From: Petrolisthes cinctipes
Taxonomy: Eukaryota; Arthropoda; Malacostraca; Decapoda; Porcellanidae
Length of the DNA: 64,000 nucleotides
Direction of reading: 5' to 3'
Assembly: GCA_033782935.1 (NCBI GenBank)
Contig: JAWQEG010000135.1
Location: 1,552,501 to 1,616,500, forward strand
In this document: piece after piece, positions 21,639-34,968 of the stretch
Numbering within the stretch: the first letter of the stretch is position 1
Layout of the letters: every line of letters begins with the position of its first letter
The notes under the pieces: generated by a model
What the model was told of the DNA's origin: nothing
Database searches by the model: none
The model's input: only the letters and a program-made list of their open reading frames with translations
Position numbers and translations under genes: made by a program

Positions 21639-24123
21639 GTACAAATTGCTTCTGGGACCCCAAAATATTGAATTTTCGGGTGTTTTGAGCCTGAATTTGA
21701 GATATAAACGGGTACAGAAGATACATGCACATATTGACTTTGGGCACCAAAAATATCGATTTTCAGCATGTTTTGGGCCTGAATTTTGAAAATACTCTAA
21801 CACGGAGTAGGCATGTACAGATCGCTTCTGGGACCCCAAAATATCGAATTTTCGGGTGTTTAGGGCCAGAAATTGAGATATAAACGGGTACAGAAGATGC
21901 ATGCACATATCGACTTTTGGGCACCTAAAAGATCGATTTTCAGTATGTTTTTGGCCTGTATTTTGAAAATACTCTAACACGGAGTAAGCATGTACAGATA
22001 CCTTCTGGGACCTCTAAATATCGAATTTTCGGGTGTTTTGGGACTGAATTTGAGATATCGATTTTTTGGCACCTAAAATGTCGATTTTTAGCATGTTTTT
22101 AGCCTATATTTTGAAAATATTCTAGCACTGTGTAGGCATGTACAGATTGCTTCTGGGACCCCAAAATATTGAATTTTCGGGTGTTTTGAGCCTGAATTTG
22201 AGATATAAACGGGTACAGAAGATACATGCACATATTGCCTTTGGGCATCTAAAATATCGATTTTCAGCATGTTTTGGGCCTGTATTTTGAAAATACTCTA
22301 ACACTGAGTAGGCATATACAGATTGCTTCTGGGACCCCAAAATATTGAATTTTCGGGTGTTTTGTGCCTGAATTTGAGATATAAACGGGTACAGAAGATG
22401 CATGCACATATCGACTTTTGTGCACCTAAAAGATCGATTTTCTGTATGTTTTGAGCATGTATTTTGAAAATACTCTAACACGGAGTAGGCATGTACAGAT
22501 CGCTTCTGGGACCCCTAAATATCGAATTTTCGGGTGTTTTGGGACTGAATTTGAGATATCGACTTTTTGGCACCTAAAAGATCGATTTTTAGCATGTTTT
22601 TAGCCTATATTTTGAAAATATTCTAGCACTGAGTAGGCATGTACAGATTGCTTCTGGGACCCCAAAATATTGAATTTTCGGGTGTTTTGAGCCTGAATTT
22701 GAGATATAAACGGGTACAGAAGATACATGCACATATTGACTTTGGGCACCAAAAATATCGATTTTCAGCATGTTTTAGGCCTGAATTTTGAAAATACTCT
22801 AACACGGAGTAGGCATGTACAGATCGCTTCTGGGACCCCAAAATATCGAATTTTAGGGTGTTTAGGGCCAGAATTTGAGATATAAACGGGTACAGAAGAT
22901 GCATGCACATATCGACTTTTGGGCACCTAAAAGATCGATTTTCAGTATGTTTTTGGCCTGTATTTTGAAAATACTCTAACACGGAGTAGGCATGAACAGA
23001 TCGCTTCTGGGACCCCTAAATATCGAATTTTCGGGTGTTTTGGGACTGAATTTGAGATATCGACTTTTTGGCACTTAAAAGATCGATTTTTAGCATGTTT
23101 TTAGCCTATATTTTGAAAATATTCTAGCACTGTACAGATTGCTTATGGGACCCCAAAATATTGAATTTTCGGGTGTTTTGAGCCTGAATTTGAGATATAA
23201 ACGGGTACAGAAGATACATGCACATATTGACTTTGGGCATCTAAAATATCGATTTTTAGCATGTTTTGGGCCTGTATTTTGAAAATACTCTAACAGTGAG
23301 TAGGCATGTACAGATTGCTTCTGGGACCCCAAAATATTGAATTTTCGGGTGTTTTGAGCCTGAATTTGAGATATAAACGGGTACTGAAGATACATGCACA
23401 TATCGACTTTTGTGCACCTAAAAGATCGATTTTCAGTATGTTTTGAGCATGTATTTTGAAAATACTCTAACACGGAGTAGGCATGTACAGATCGCTTCTG
23501 GGACCACTAAATATCGAATTTTCGGGTGTTTTGGGACTGAATTTGAGATATCGACTTTTTGGCACCTAAAAGATCGATTTTTAGCATGTTTTTAGCCTAT
23601 ATTTTGAAAATATTCTAGCACTGAGTAGGCATGTACAGATTGCTTCTGGGACCCCAAAATATTGAATTTTCGGGAGTTTTGAGCCTGAATTTGAGATATA
23701 AACGGGTACAGAAGATACATGCACATATTGACTTTGGGCACCAAAAATATCGATTTTCAGCATGTTTTGGGCCTGAATTTTGAAAATACTCTAAAACGGA
23801 GTAGGCATGTACAGATCGCTTCTGGGACCCCAAAATATCGAATTTTCGGGTGTTTAGGGCCAGAATTTGAGATATAAACTAGTACTGAAGATGCATGCAC
23901 ATATCGACTTTTGGGCACCTAAAAGATCGATTTTCAGTATGTTTTTGGCCTGTATTTTGAAAATACTCTAACACGGAGTAAGCATGTACAGATACCTTCT
24001 GGGACCTCTAAATATCGAATTTTCGGGTGTTTTGGGACTGAATTTGAGATATCGACTTTTTGGCACTTAAAAGATCGATTTTTAGCATGTTTTTAGCCTA
24101 TATTTTGAAAATATTCTAGCACT
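21639..24123. repeat. 2,820-bp segmental repeat, copy 2, ending in a chimeric C monomer
   Basis: A2 21639, B2 21815, C2 21992, A1 22140, B1 22316, C1 22493, A2 22641, B2 22817, C1 22994, A1 23132, B1 23308, C1 23485, A2 23633, B2 23809, C2/C1 chimera 23986. It parallels copy 1 through the last monomer. The chimera leads into a 992-bp duplication. Confidence 0.9.
23986..24123. repeat. Chimeric monomer C2/C1, junction of the 992-bp duplication
   Basis: It opens as C2 (ATACCTTCTGGGACCTCT) and ends as the C1 at 22,994 does: CGACTTTTTGGCACTTAAAAG with the private T, and the 10-bp deletion at the end. This is the expected product of unequal crossover between a C2 and a C1 about 992 bp apart. Confidence 0.87.
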
Positions 24124-25125
24124 GTACAGATTGCTTCTGGGACCCCAAAATATTGAATTTTCGGGTGTTTTGAGACTGAATTTGAGATATAAACGGGTAC
24201 AGAAGATACATGCACATATTGACTTTGGGCATCTAAAATATCGATTTTTAGCATGTTTTGGGCCTGTATTTTGAAAATACTCTAACAGTGAGTAGGCATG
24301 TACAGATTGCTTCTGGGACCCCAAAATATTGAATTTTCGGGTGTTTTGAGCCTGAATTTGAGATATAAACGGGTACTGAAGATACATGCACATATCGACT
24401 TTTGTGCACCTAAAAGATCGATTTTCAGTATGTTTTGAGCATGTATTCTGAAAATACTCTAACACGGAGTAGGCATGTACAGATCGCTTCTGGGACCCCT
24501 AAATATCGAATTTTCGGGTGTTTTGGGACTGAATTTGAGATATCGACTTTTTGGCACCTAAAAGATCGATTTTTAGCATGTTTTTAGCCTATATTTTGAA
24601 AATATTCTAGCACTGAGTAGGCATGTACAGATTGCTTCTGGGACCCCAAAATATTGAATTTTCGGGAGTTTTGAGCCTGAATTTGAGATATAAACGGGTA
24701 CAGAAGATACATGCACATATTGACTTTGGGCACCAAAAATATCGATTTTCAGCATGTTTTGGGCCTGAATTTTGAAAATACTCTAAAACGGAGTAGGCAT
24801 GTACAGATCGCTTCTGGGACCCCAAAATATCGAATTTTCGGGTGTTTAGGGCCAGAATTTGAGATATAAACTAGTACTGAAGATGCATGCACATATCGAC
24901 TTTTGGGCACCTAAAAGATCGATTTTCAGTATGTTTTTGGCCTGTATTTTGAAAATACTCTAACACGGAGTAGGCATGTACAGAGCCCTTCTGGGACCTC
25001 TAAATATCGAATTTTCGGGTGTTTTGGGACTGAATTTGAGATATCGATTTTTTGGCACCTAAAATGTCGATTTTTAGCATGTTTTTAGCCTATATTTTGA
25101 AAATATTCTAGCACTGTGTAGGCAT
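24124..25125. repeat. Second copy of a 992-bp HOR duplication
   Basis: A1 24124, B1 24300, C1 24477, A2 24625, B2 24801, C2 24978. It repeats 23,132-24,123 at +992, with shared private variants: TCGGGAGTTTTG, CTCTAAAACGGAG and AAACTAGTACTGAAG. Its final C2 carries CAGAGCCCTTCTGGG, also found at 28,811. Confidence 0.91.
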
Positions 25126-28100
25126 GTACAGATTGCTTCTGGGACCCCAAAATATTGAATTTTCGGGTGTTTTGAGCCTGAATTTGAGATATAAACGGGT
25201 ACAGAAGATATATGCACATACTGACTTTGGGCATCTAAAATATCGATTTTCAGCATGTTTTGGGCCTGTATTTTTGAAAATACTCTAACACTGAGTAGGC
25301 ATGTACAGATTGCTTCTGGGACCCCAAAATATCGAATTTTAGGGTGTTTTGAGCCTGAAATTGAGATATAAACGGGTACTGAAGATGCATGAACATACCG
25401 ACTTTTGTGCACCTAAAAGATCGATTTTCAGTATGTTTTGAGCATGTATTTTGAAAATACTCTAACACGGAGTAGGCATGTACAGATCGCTTCTGGGACC
25501 CCTAAATATCGAATTTTCGGGTGTTTTGGGACTGAATTTGAGATATCGACTTTTTGGCACCTAAAAGATCGATTTTTAGCATGTTTTTAGCCTATATTTT
25601 GAAAATATTCTAGCACTGAGTAGGCATGTACAGATTGCTTCTGGGACCCCAAAATATTGAATTTTCGGGTGTTTTGAGCCTGAATTTGAGATATAAACGG
25701 GTACAGAAGATACATGCACATATTGACTTTGGGCACCAAAAATATCGATTTTCAGCATGTTTTGGGCCTTAATTTTGAAAATACTCTAACACGGAGTAGG
25801 CATGTACAGATCGCTTCTGAGACCCCAAAATATCTAATTTTCGGGTAATTAGGGCCAGAATTTGAGATATAAACGGGTACAAAAGATGCAGGCACATATC
25901 GACTTTTGGGCACCTAAAAGATCGATTTTTAGTATGTTTTTGGCCTGTATTTTGAAAATACTCTAACACGGAGTAGGTATGTACAGATACCTTCTGGGAC
26001 CTCTAAATATCGAATTTTCGGGTGTTTTGGGACTGAATTTGAGATATCGATTTTTGGCACCTAAAATGTCGATTTTTAGCATGTTTTTAGCCTATATTTT
26101 GAAAATATTCTAGCACTGTGTAGGCATGTACAGATTGCTTCTGGGACCCCAAAATATTGAATTTTCGGGTGTTTTGAGCCTGAATTTGAGATATAAACGG
26201 GTACAGAAGATACATGCACATATTGACTTTGGGCATCTAAAATATCGATTTTCAGCATGTTTTGGGCCTGTATTTTGAAAATACTCTAACACTGAGTAGG
26301 CATGTACAGATTGCTTCTGGGACCCCAAAATATTGAATTTTCGGGTGTTTTGATCCTGAATTTGAAATATAAACGGGTACTGAAGATGCATGCACATATC
26401 GACTTTTTGTGCACCTAAAAGATCGATTTTCAGTATGTTTTGAGCATGTATTTTGAAAATACTCTAACACGGAGTAGGCATGTACAGATCGCTTCTGGGA
26501 CCCCTAGATATCGAATTTTCGGGTGTTTTGGGACTGAATTTGAGATATCGACTTTTTGGCACCTAAAAGATCTATTTTTAGCATGTTTTTAGCCTATATT
26601 TTGAAAATATTCTAGCACTGAGTAGGCATGTACAGATTGCTTCTGGGACCCCAAAATATTGAATTTTCGGGTGTTTTGAGCCTGAATTTGAGATATAAAC
26701 GGGTACAGAAGATACATGCACATATTGACTTTGGGCACCAAAAATATCGATTTTCAGCATGTTTTGGGCCTGAATTTTGAAAATACTCTAACACGGAGTA
26801 GGCATGTACAGATCGCTTCTGGGACCCCAAAATATCGAATTTTCGGGTATTTAGGGCCAGAATTTGAGATATAAACGGGTACAAAAGATGCAGGCACATA
26901 TCGACTTTTGGGCACCTAAAAGATCGATTTTTAGTATGTTTTTGGCCTGTATTTTGAAAATACTCTAACACGGAGTAGGTATGTACAGATACCTTCTGGG
27001 ACCTCTAAATATCGAATTTTCGGGTGTTTTGGGACTGAATTTGAGATATCGACTTTTTGGCACCTAAAATGTCGATTTTTAGCATGTTTTTAGCCTATAT
27101 TTTGAAAATATTCTAGCACTGTGTAGGCATGTACAGATTGCTTCTGGGACCCCAAAATATTGAATTTTCGGGTGTTTTGAGCCTGAATTTGAGATATAAA
27201 CGGGTACAGAAGATACATGCACATATTGACTTTTGGCATCTAAAATATCGATTTTCAGCATGTTTTGGGCCTGTATTTTGAAAATACTCTAACACTGAGT
27301 AGGCATGTACAGATTGCTTCTGGGACCCCAAAATATTGAATTTTCGGGTGTTTTGAGCCTGAATTTGAGATATAAACGGGTACTGAAGATGCATGCACAT
27401 ATCGACTTTTGTGCACCTAAAAGATCGATTTTCAGTATGTTTTGAGCATGTATTTTGAAAATACTCTAACACGGAGTAGGCATGTACAGATCGCTTCTGG
27501 GACCCCTAAATATCGAATTTTCGGGTGTTTTGGGACTGAATCTGAGATATCGACTTTTTGGCACCTAAAAGATCTATTTTTAGCATGTTTTTAGCCTATA
27601 TTTTGAAAATATTCTAGCACTGAGTAGGCATGTACAGATTGCTTCTGGGACCCCAAAATATTGAATTTTCGGGTGTTTTGAGCCTGAATTTGAGATATAA
27701 ACGGGTACAGAAGATACATGCACACATTGACTTTGGGCACCAAAAATATCAATTTTCAGCATATTTTGGGCCTGAATTTTGAAAATACTCTAACACGGAG
27801 TAGGCATGTACAGATCGCTTCTGGGACCCCAAAATATCGAATTTTCGGGTGTTTAGGGCCAGAAATTGAGATATAAACGGGTACAGAAGATGCATGCACA
27901 TATCGACTTTTGGGCACCTAAACGATCGATTTTCAGTATGTTTTTGGCCTGTATTTTGAAAATACTCTAACACGGAGTAGGCATGTACAGATACCTTCTG
28001 GGACCTCTAAATATCGAATTTTCGGGTGTTTTGGGACTGAATTTGAGATATCGATTTTTTGGCACCTAAAATGTCGATTTTTAGCATGTTTTTAGCCTAT

Positions 28101-28457
28101 ATTTTGAAAATATTCTAGCACTGTGTAGGCATGTACAGATTGCTTCTGGTACCCCAAAATATTGAATTTTCGGGTGTTTTGAGCCTGAATTTTAGATATA
28201 AACGGGTACTGAAGATGCATGCACATATCGACTTTTGTGCACTTAAAAGATCGATTTTCAGTATGTTTTGAGCATGTATTTTGAAAATACTCTAACACGG
28301 AGTAGGCATGTACAGATCGCTTCTGGGACCCCTAAATATCGAATTTTCGGGTGTTTTGGGACTGAATTTGAGATATCGACTTTTTGGCACCTAAAAGATC
28401 GATTTTTAGCATGTTTTTAGCCTATATTTTGAAAATATTCTAGCACTGAGTAGGCAT
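25126..28457. repeat. HOR block: three regular hexamers plus a B1-C1 end
   Basis: A1 25126 (177 bp, one extra T), B1 25303, C1 25480, A2 25628, B2 25804, C2 25981 (147 bp), A1 26128, B1 26304 (178 bp), C1 26482, A2 26630, B2 26806, C2 26983, A1 27131, B1 27307, C1 27484, A2 27632, B2 27808, C2 27985, B1 28133, C1 28310. B2 at 25,804 and at 26,806 share ACAAAAGATGCAGGCAC, so adjacent hexamers are close relatives. Confidence 0.89.
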
Positions 28458-31400
28458 GTACAGATTGCTTCTGGGACCCCAAAATATTGAATTATCGGGT
28501 GTTTTGAGCCTGAATTTGGGATATAAACGGGTACAGAAGATACATGCACATATTGACTTTGGGCAACAAAAATATCGATTTTCAGCATGTTTTGGGCCTG
28601 AATTTTGAAAATACTCTAACACGGATTAGGCATGTACAGATCGCTTCTGGGACCCCAAAATATCGAATTTTCGGGTGTTTAGGGCCAGAATTTGAGATAT
28701 AAACGGGTACTGAAGATGCATGCACATATCGACTTTTGGGCACCTAAAAGATCGATTTTCAGTATGTTTTTGGCCTGTATTTTGAAAATACTCTAACACG
28801 GAGTAGGCATGTACAGAGCCCTTCTGGGACCTCTAAATATCGAATTTTCGGGTGTTTTGGGACTGAATTTGAGATATCGATTTTTTGGCACCTAAAATGT
28901 CGATTTTTAGCATGTTTTTAGCCTATATTTTGAAAATATTCTAGCACTGTGTAGGCATGTACAGATTGCTTCTGGGACCCCAAAATATTGAATTTTCGGG
29001 TGTTTTGAGCCTGAATTTGAGATATAAACGGGTACAGAAGATACATGCACATATTGACTTTGGGCATCTAAAATATCGATTTTCAGCATGTTTTGGGCCT
29101 GTATTTTGAAAATACTCTAACACTGAGTAGGCATGTACAGATTGCTTCTGGGACCCCTAAATATTGAATTTTCGGGTGTTTTGATCCTGAATTTGAAATA
29201 TAAACGGGTACTGAAGATGCATGCACATATCGACTTTTGTGCACCTAAAAGATCGATTTTCAGTATGTTTTGAGCATGTATTTTGAAAATACTCTAACAC
29301 GGAGTAGGCATGTACAGATCGCTTCTGGGACCCCTAAATATCGAATTTTCGGGTGTTTTGGGACTGAATTTGAGATATCGACTTTTTGGCACCTAAAAGA
29401 TCGATTTTTAGCATGTTTTTAGCCTATATTTTGAAAATATTCTAGCACTGAGTAGGCATGTACAGATTGCTTCTGGGACCCCAAAATATTGAATTTTCGG
29501 GTGTTTTGAGCCTGAATTTGAGATATAAACGGGTACAGAAGATACATGCACATATTGACTTTGGGCACCAAAAATATCGATTTTCAGCATGTTTTGGGCC
29601 TGAATTTTGAAAATACTCTAACACGGAGTAGGCATGTACAGATCGCTTCTGGGACCCCAAAATATCGAATTTTCGGGTATTTAGGGCCAGAATGTGAGAT
29701 ATAAACGGGTACAAAAGATGCAGGCACATATCGACTTTTGGGCACCTAAAAGATCGATTTTTAGTATGTTTTTTGCCTGTATTTTGAAAATACTCTAACA
29801 CGGAGTAGGCATGTACAGATACCTTCTGGGACCTCTAAATATCGAATTTTCGGGTGTTTTGGGACTGAATTTGAGATATCGATTTTTTGGCACCTAAAAT
29901 GTCGATTTTTAGCATGTTTTTATCCTATATTTTGAAAATATTTTAGCACTGTGTAGGCATGTACAGATTGCTTCTAGGACCCCAAAATATTGAATTTTCG
30001 GGTGTTTTGAGCCTGAATTTGAGATATAAACGGGTACAGAAGATACATGCACATATTGACTTTGGGCATCTAAAATATCGATTTTCAGCATGTTTTGGGC
30101 CAGTATTTTGAAAATACTCTAACACTGAATAGGCATGTACAGATTGCTTCTGGGACCCCAAAATATTGAATTTTCGGGTGTTTTGAGCCTGAATTTGAGA
30201 TATAAACGGGTACTGAAGATGCATGCACATATCGACTTTTGTGCACCTAAAAGATCGATTTTCAGTATGTTTTGAGCATGTATTTTGAAAATACTCTAAC
30301 ACGGAGTAGGCATGTACAGATCGCTTCTGGGACCCCTAAATATCGAATTTTCGGGTGTTTTGGGACTGAATTTGAGATATCGACTTTTTGGCACCTAAAA
30401 GATCGATTTTTAGCATGTTTTTAGCCTATATTTTGAAAATATTCTAGCACTGAGTAGGCATGTACAGATTGCTTCTGGGACCCCAAAATATTGAATTTTC
30501 GGGTGTTTTGAGCCTGAATTTGAGATATAAACGGGTACAGAAGATACATGCACATATTGACTTTGGGCACCAAAAATATCGATTTTCAGCATGTTTTGGG
30601 CCTGAATTTTGAAAATACTCTAACACGGAGTAGGCATGTACAGATCGCTTCTGGGACCCCAAAATATCGAATTTTCGGGTGTTTAGGGCCAGAAATTGAG
30701 ATATAAACGGGTACAGAAGATGCATGCACATATCGACTTTTGGGCACCTAAAAGATCGATTTTCAGTATGTTTTTGGCCTGTATTTTGAAAATACTCTAA
30801 CACGGAGTAAGCATGTACAGATACCTTCTGGGACCTCTAAATATCGAATTTTCGGGTGTTTTGGGACTGAATTTGAGATATCGATTTTTTGGCACCTAAA
30901 ATGTCGATTTTTAGCATGTTTTTAGCCTATATTTTGAAAATATTCTAGCACTGTGTAGGCATGTACAGATTGCTTCTGGGACCCCAAAATATTGAATTTT
31001 CGGGTGTTTTGAGCCTGAATTTGAGATATAAACGGGTACAGAAGATACATGCACATATTGACTTTGGGCATCTAAAATATCGATTTTCAGCATGTTATGG
31101 GCCTGTATTTTGAAAATACTCTAACACTGAGTAGGCATATACAGATTGCTTCTGGGACCCCAAAATATTGAATTTTCGGGTGTTTTGAGCCTGAATTTGA
31201 GATATAAACGGTTACTGAAGATGCATGCACATATCGACTTTTGTGCACCTAAAAGATCGATTTTCAGTATGTTTTGAGCATGTATTTTGAAAATACTCTA
31301 ACACGGAGTAGGCATGTACAGATCGCTTCAGGGACCCCTAAATATCGAATTTTCGGGTGTTTTGGGACTGAATTTGAGATATCGACTTTTTGGCACCTAA

Positions 31401-32139
31401 AAGATCGATTTTTAGCATGTTTTTAGCCTATATTTTGAAAATATTCTAGCACTGAGTAGGCATGTACAGATTGCTTCTGGGACCCCAAAATATTGAATTT
31501 TCGGGTGTTTTGAGCCTGAATTTGAGATATAAACGGGTACAGAAGATACATGCACATATTGACTTTGGGCACCAAAAATATCGATTTTCAGCATGTTTTG
31601 GGCCTGAATTTTGAAAATATTCTAACACGGAGTAGGCATGTACAGATCGCTTCTGGGACCCCAAAATATCGAATTTTCGGGTGTTTAGGGCCAGAATTTG
31701 AGATATAAACGGGTACAGAAGATGCATGCACATATCGACTTTTGGGCACCTAAAAGATCGATTTTCAGTATGTTTTTGGCCTGTATTTTGAAAATACTCT
31801 AACACGGAGTAGGCATGTACAGATTGCTTCTGGGACCTCTAAATATCGAATTTTCGGGTGTTTTGGGACTGAATTCGAGATATCGATTTTTTGGCACCTA
31901 AAATGTCGATTTTTAGCATGTTTTTAGCCTATATTTTGAAAATATTCTAGCACTGTGTAGGCATGTACAGATTGCTTCTGGGACCCCAAAATATTGAATT
32001 TTCGGGTGTTTTGAGCCTGAATTTGAGATATAAACGGGTACAGAAGATACATGCACATATTGACTTTGGGCATCTAAAATATCGATTTTCAGCATGTTTC
32101 GGCCAGTATTTTGAAAATACACTAACACTGAATAGGCAT
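28458..32139. repeat. HOR block: longest regular run
   Basis: A2 28458, B2 28634, C2 28811, A1 28959, B1 29135, C1 29312, A2 29460, B2 29636, C2 29813, A1 29961, B1 30137, C1 30314, A2 30462, B2 30638, C2 30815, A1 30963, B1 31139, C1 31316, A2 31464, B2 31640, C2 31817, A1 31965 (175 bp). More than three consecutive hexamers follow in perfect order. Boundaries 28,458-30,962 match 25,628-28,132 at about +2,830. Confidence 0.9.
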
Positions 32140-34968
32140 GTACAGATCGCTTCTGGGACCCCTAAATATCGAATTTTCGGTTGTTTTGGGACTGAATCTG
32201 AGATATCGACTTTTTGGCACCTAAAAGATCGATTTTTAGCATGTTTTTAGCCTATATTTTGAAAATATTCTAGCACTGAGTAGGCATGTACAGATTGCTT
32301 CTGGGACCCCAAAATATTGAATTTTCGGGTGTTTTGAGCCTGAATTTGAGATATAAACGGGTACAGAAGATGCATGCACATATTGACTTTGGGCACCAAA
32401 AATATCGATTTTCAGCATATTTTGGGCCTGAATTTTGAAAATACTCTAACACGGAGTAGGCATGTACAGATCGCTTCTGGGGCCCCAAAATATCGAATTT
32501 TCGGGTGTTTAGGGCCAGAAATTGAGATATAAACGGGTACAGAAGATGCATGCACATATCGACTTTTGGGCACCTAAACGATCAATTTTCAGTATGTTTT
32601 TGGCCTGTATTTTGAAAATACTCTAACACGGAGTAGGCATGTACAGATACCTTCTGGGACCTCTAAATATCGAATTTTCGGGTGTTTTGGGACTGAATTT
32701 GAGATATCGATTTTTTGGCACCTAAAATGTCGATTTTTAGCATGTTTTTAGCCTATATTTTGAAAATATTCTAGCACTGTGTAGGCATGTACAGATTGCT
32801 TCTGGGACCCCAAAATATTGAATTTTCGGGTGTTTTGAGCCTGAATTTGAGATATAAACGGGTACAGAAGATACATGCACATATTGACTTTGGGCATCTA
32901 AAATATCGATTTTCAGCATGTTTTGGGCCTGTATTTTGAAAATACTCTAACACTGAGTAGGCATATACAGATTGCTTCTGGGACCCCAAAATATTGAATT
33001 TTCGGGTGTTTTGAGCCTGAATTTGAGATATAAACGGGTACTGAAGATGCATGCACATATCGACTTTTGTGCACCTAAAAGATCGATTTTCAGTATGTTT
33101 TGAGCATGTATTTTGAAAATACTCTAACACGGAGTAGGCATGTACAGATCGCTTCTGGGACCCCTAAATATCGAATTTTCGGGTGTTTTGGGACTGAATT
33201 TGAGATATCGACTTTTTGGCACCTAAAAGATCGATTTTTAGCATGTTTTTAGCCTATATTTTGAAAATATTCTAGCACTGAGTAGGCATGTACAGATTGC
33301 TTCTGGGACCCCAAAATATTGAATTTTCGGGTGTTTTGAGCCTGAATTTGAGATATAAACGGGTACAGAAGATACATGCACATATTGACTTTGGGCATCT
33401 AAAATATCGATTTTCAGCATGTTTTGGGCCTGTATTTTGAAAATACTCTAACACTGAGTAGGCATGTACAGATTGCTTCTGGGACCCCAAAATATTGAAT
33501 TTTCGGGTGTTTTGATCCTGAATTTGAAATATAAACGGGTACTGAAAATGCATGCACATATCGACTTTTGTGCACCTAAAAGATCGATTTTCAGTATGTT
33601 TTGAGCATGTATTTTGAAAATACTCTAACACGGAGTAGGCATGTACAGATCGCTTCTGGGACCACTAAATATCGAATTTTCGGGTGTTTTGGGACTGAAT
33701 TTGAGATATCGACTTTTTGGCACCTAAAAGATCGATTTTTAGCATGTTTTTAGCCTATATTTTGAAAATATTCTAGCACTGAGTAGGCATGTACAGATTG
33801 CTTCTGGGACCCCAAAATATTGAATTTTCGGGTGTTTTGAGCCTGAATTTGAGATATAAACGGGTACAGAAGATACATGCACATATTGACTTTGGGCACC
33901 AAAAATATCGATTTTCAGCATGTTTTGGGCCTGAATTTTGAAAATACTCTAACACGGAGTAGGCATGTACAGATCGCTTCTGGGACCCCAAAATATCGAA
34001 TTTTCGGGTATTTAGGGCCAGAATTTGAGATATAAACGGGTACAAAAGATGCAGGCACATATCGACTTTTGGGCACCTAAAAGATCGATTTTTAGTATGT
34101 TTTTTGCCTGTATTTTGAAAATACTCTAACACAGAGTAGGCATGTACAGATACCTTCTGGGACCTCTAAATATCGAATTTTCGGGTGTTTTGGGACTGAA
34201 TTTGAGATATCGATTTTTTGGCACCTAAAATGTCGATTTTTAGCATGTTTTTATCCTATATTTTGAAAATATTCTAGCACTCTGTAGGCATGTACAGATT
34301 GCTTCTAGGACCCCAAAATATTGAATTTTCGGGTGTTTTGAGCCTGAATTTGAGATATAAACGGGTACAGAAGATACATGCACATATTGACTTTGGGCAT
34401 CTAAAATATCGATTTTCAGCATGTTTTGGGCCAGTATTTTGAAAATACTCTAACACTGAATAGGCATGTACAGATTGCTTCTGGGACCCCAAAATATTGA
34501 ATTTTCGGGTGTTTTGAGCCTGAATTTGAGATATAAACGGGTACTGAAGATGCATGCACATATCGACTTTTGTGCACCTAAAAGATCGATTTTCAGTATG
34601 TTTTGAGCATGTATTTTGAAAATACTCTAACACGGAGTAGGCATGTACAGATCGCTTCTGGGACCCCTAAATATCGAATTTTCGGGTGTTTTGGTACTGA
34701 ATTTGAGATATCGACTTTTTGGCACCTAAAAGATCGATTTTTAGCATGTTTTTAGCCTATATTTTGAAAATATTCTAGCACTGAGTAGGCATGTACAGAT
34801 TGCTTCTGGGACCCCAAAATATTGAATTTTCGGGTGTTTTGAGCCTGAATTTGAGATATAAACGGGTACAGAAGATACATGCACATATTGACTTTGGGCA
34901 CCAAAAATATCGATTTTCAGTATGTTTTTGGATTGTATTTTGAAAATACTCTAACACGGAGTAGGCAT
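32140..34968. repeat. HOR block sharing a 1.5-kb segment with 28,959-30,461
   Basis: C1 32140 (B1 missing before it), A2 32288, B2 32464, C2 32641, A1 32789, B1 32965, C1 33142, A1 33290, B1 33466, C1 33643, A2 33791, B2 33967, C2 34144, A1 34292, B1 34468, C1 34645, A2/B2 chimera 34793. From 33,290 to the end of C1 (34,792) it matches 28,959-30,461 at +4,331, with shared TTTTTTGCCTG, TTTTTATCCTATA, CTTCTAGGACC and GGGCCAGTATTTTG. Confidence 0.89.
34793..34968. repeat. Chimeric monomer A2/B2
   Basis: It is A2 through GGGCACCAAAAATATCG, then B2 (CAGTATGTTTTTGG, with ATTGTATTTTG in place of CCTG). One monomer is thereby lost from the series: C2 follows directly. Confidence 0.82.
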
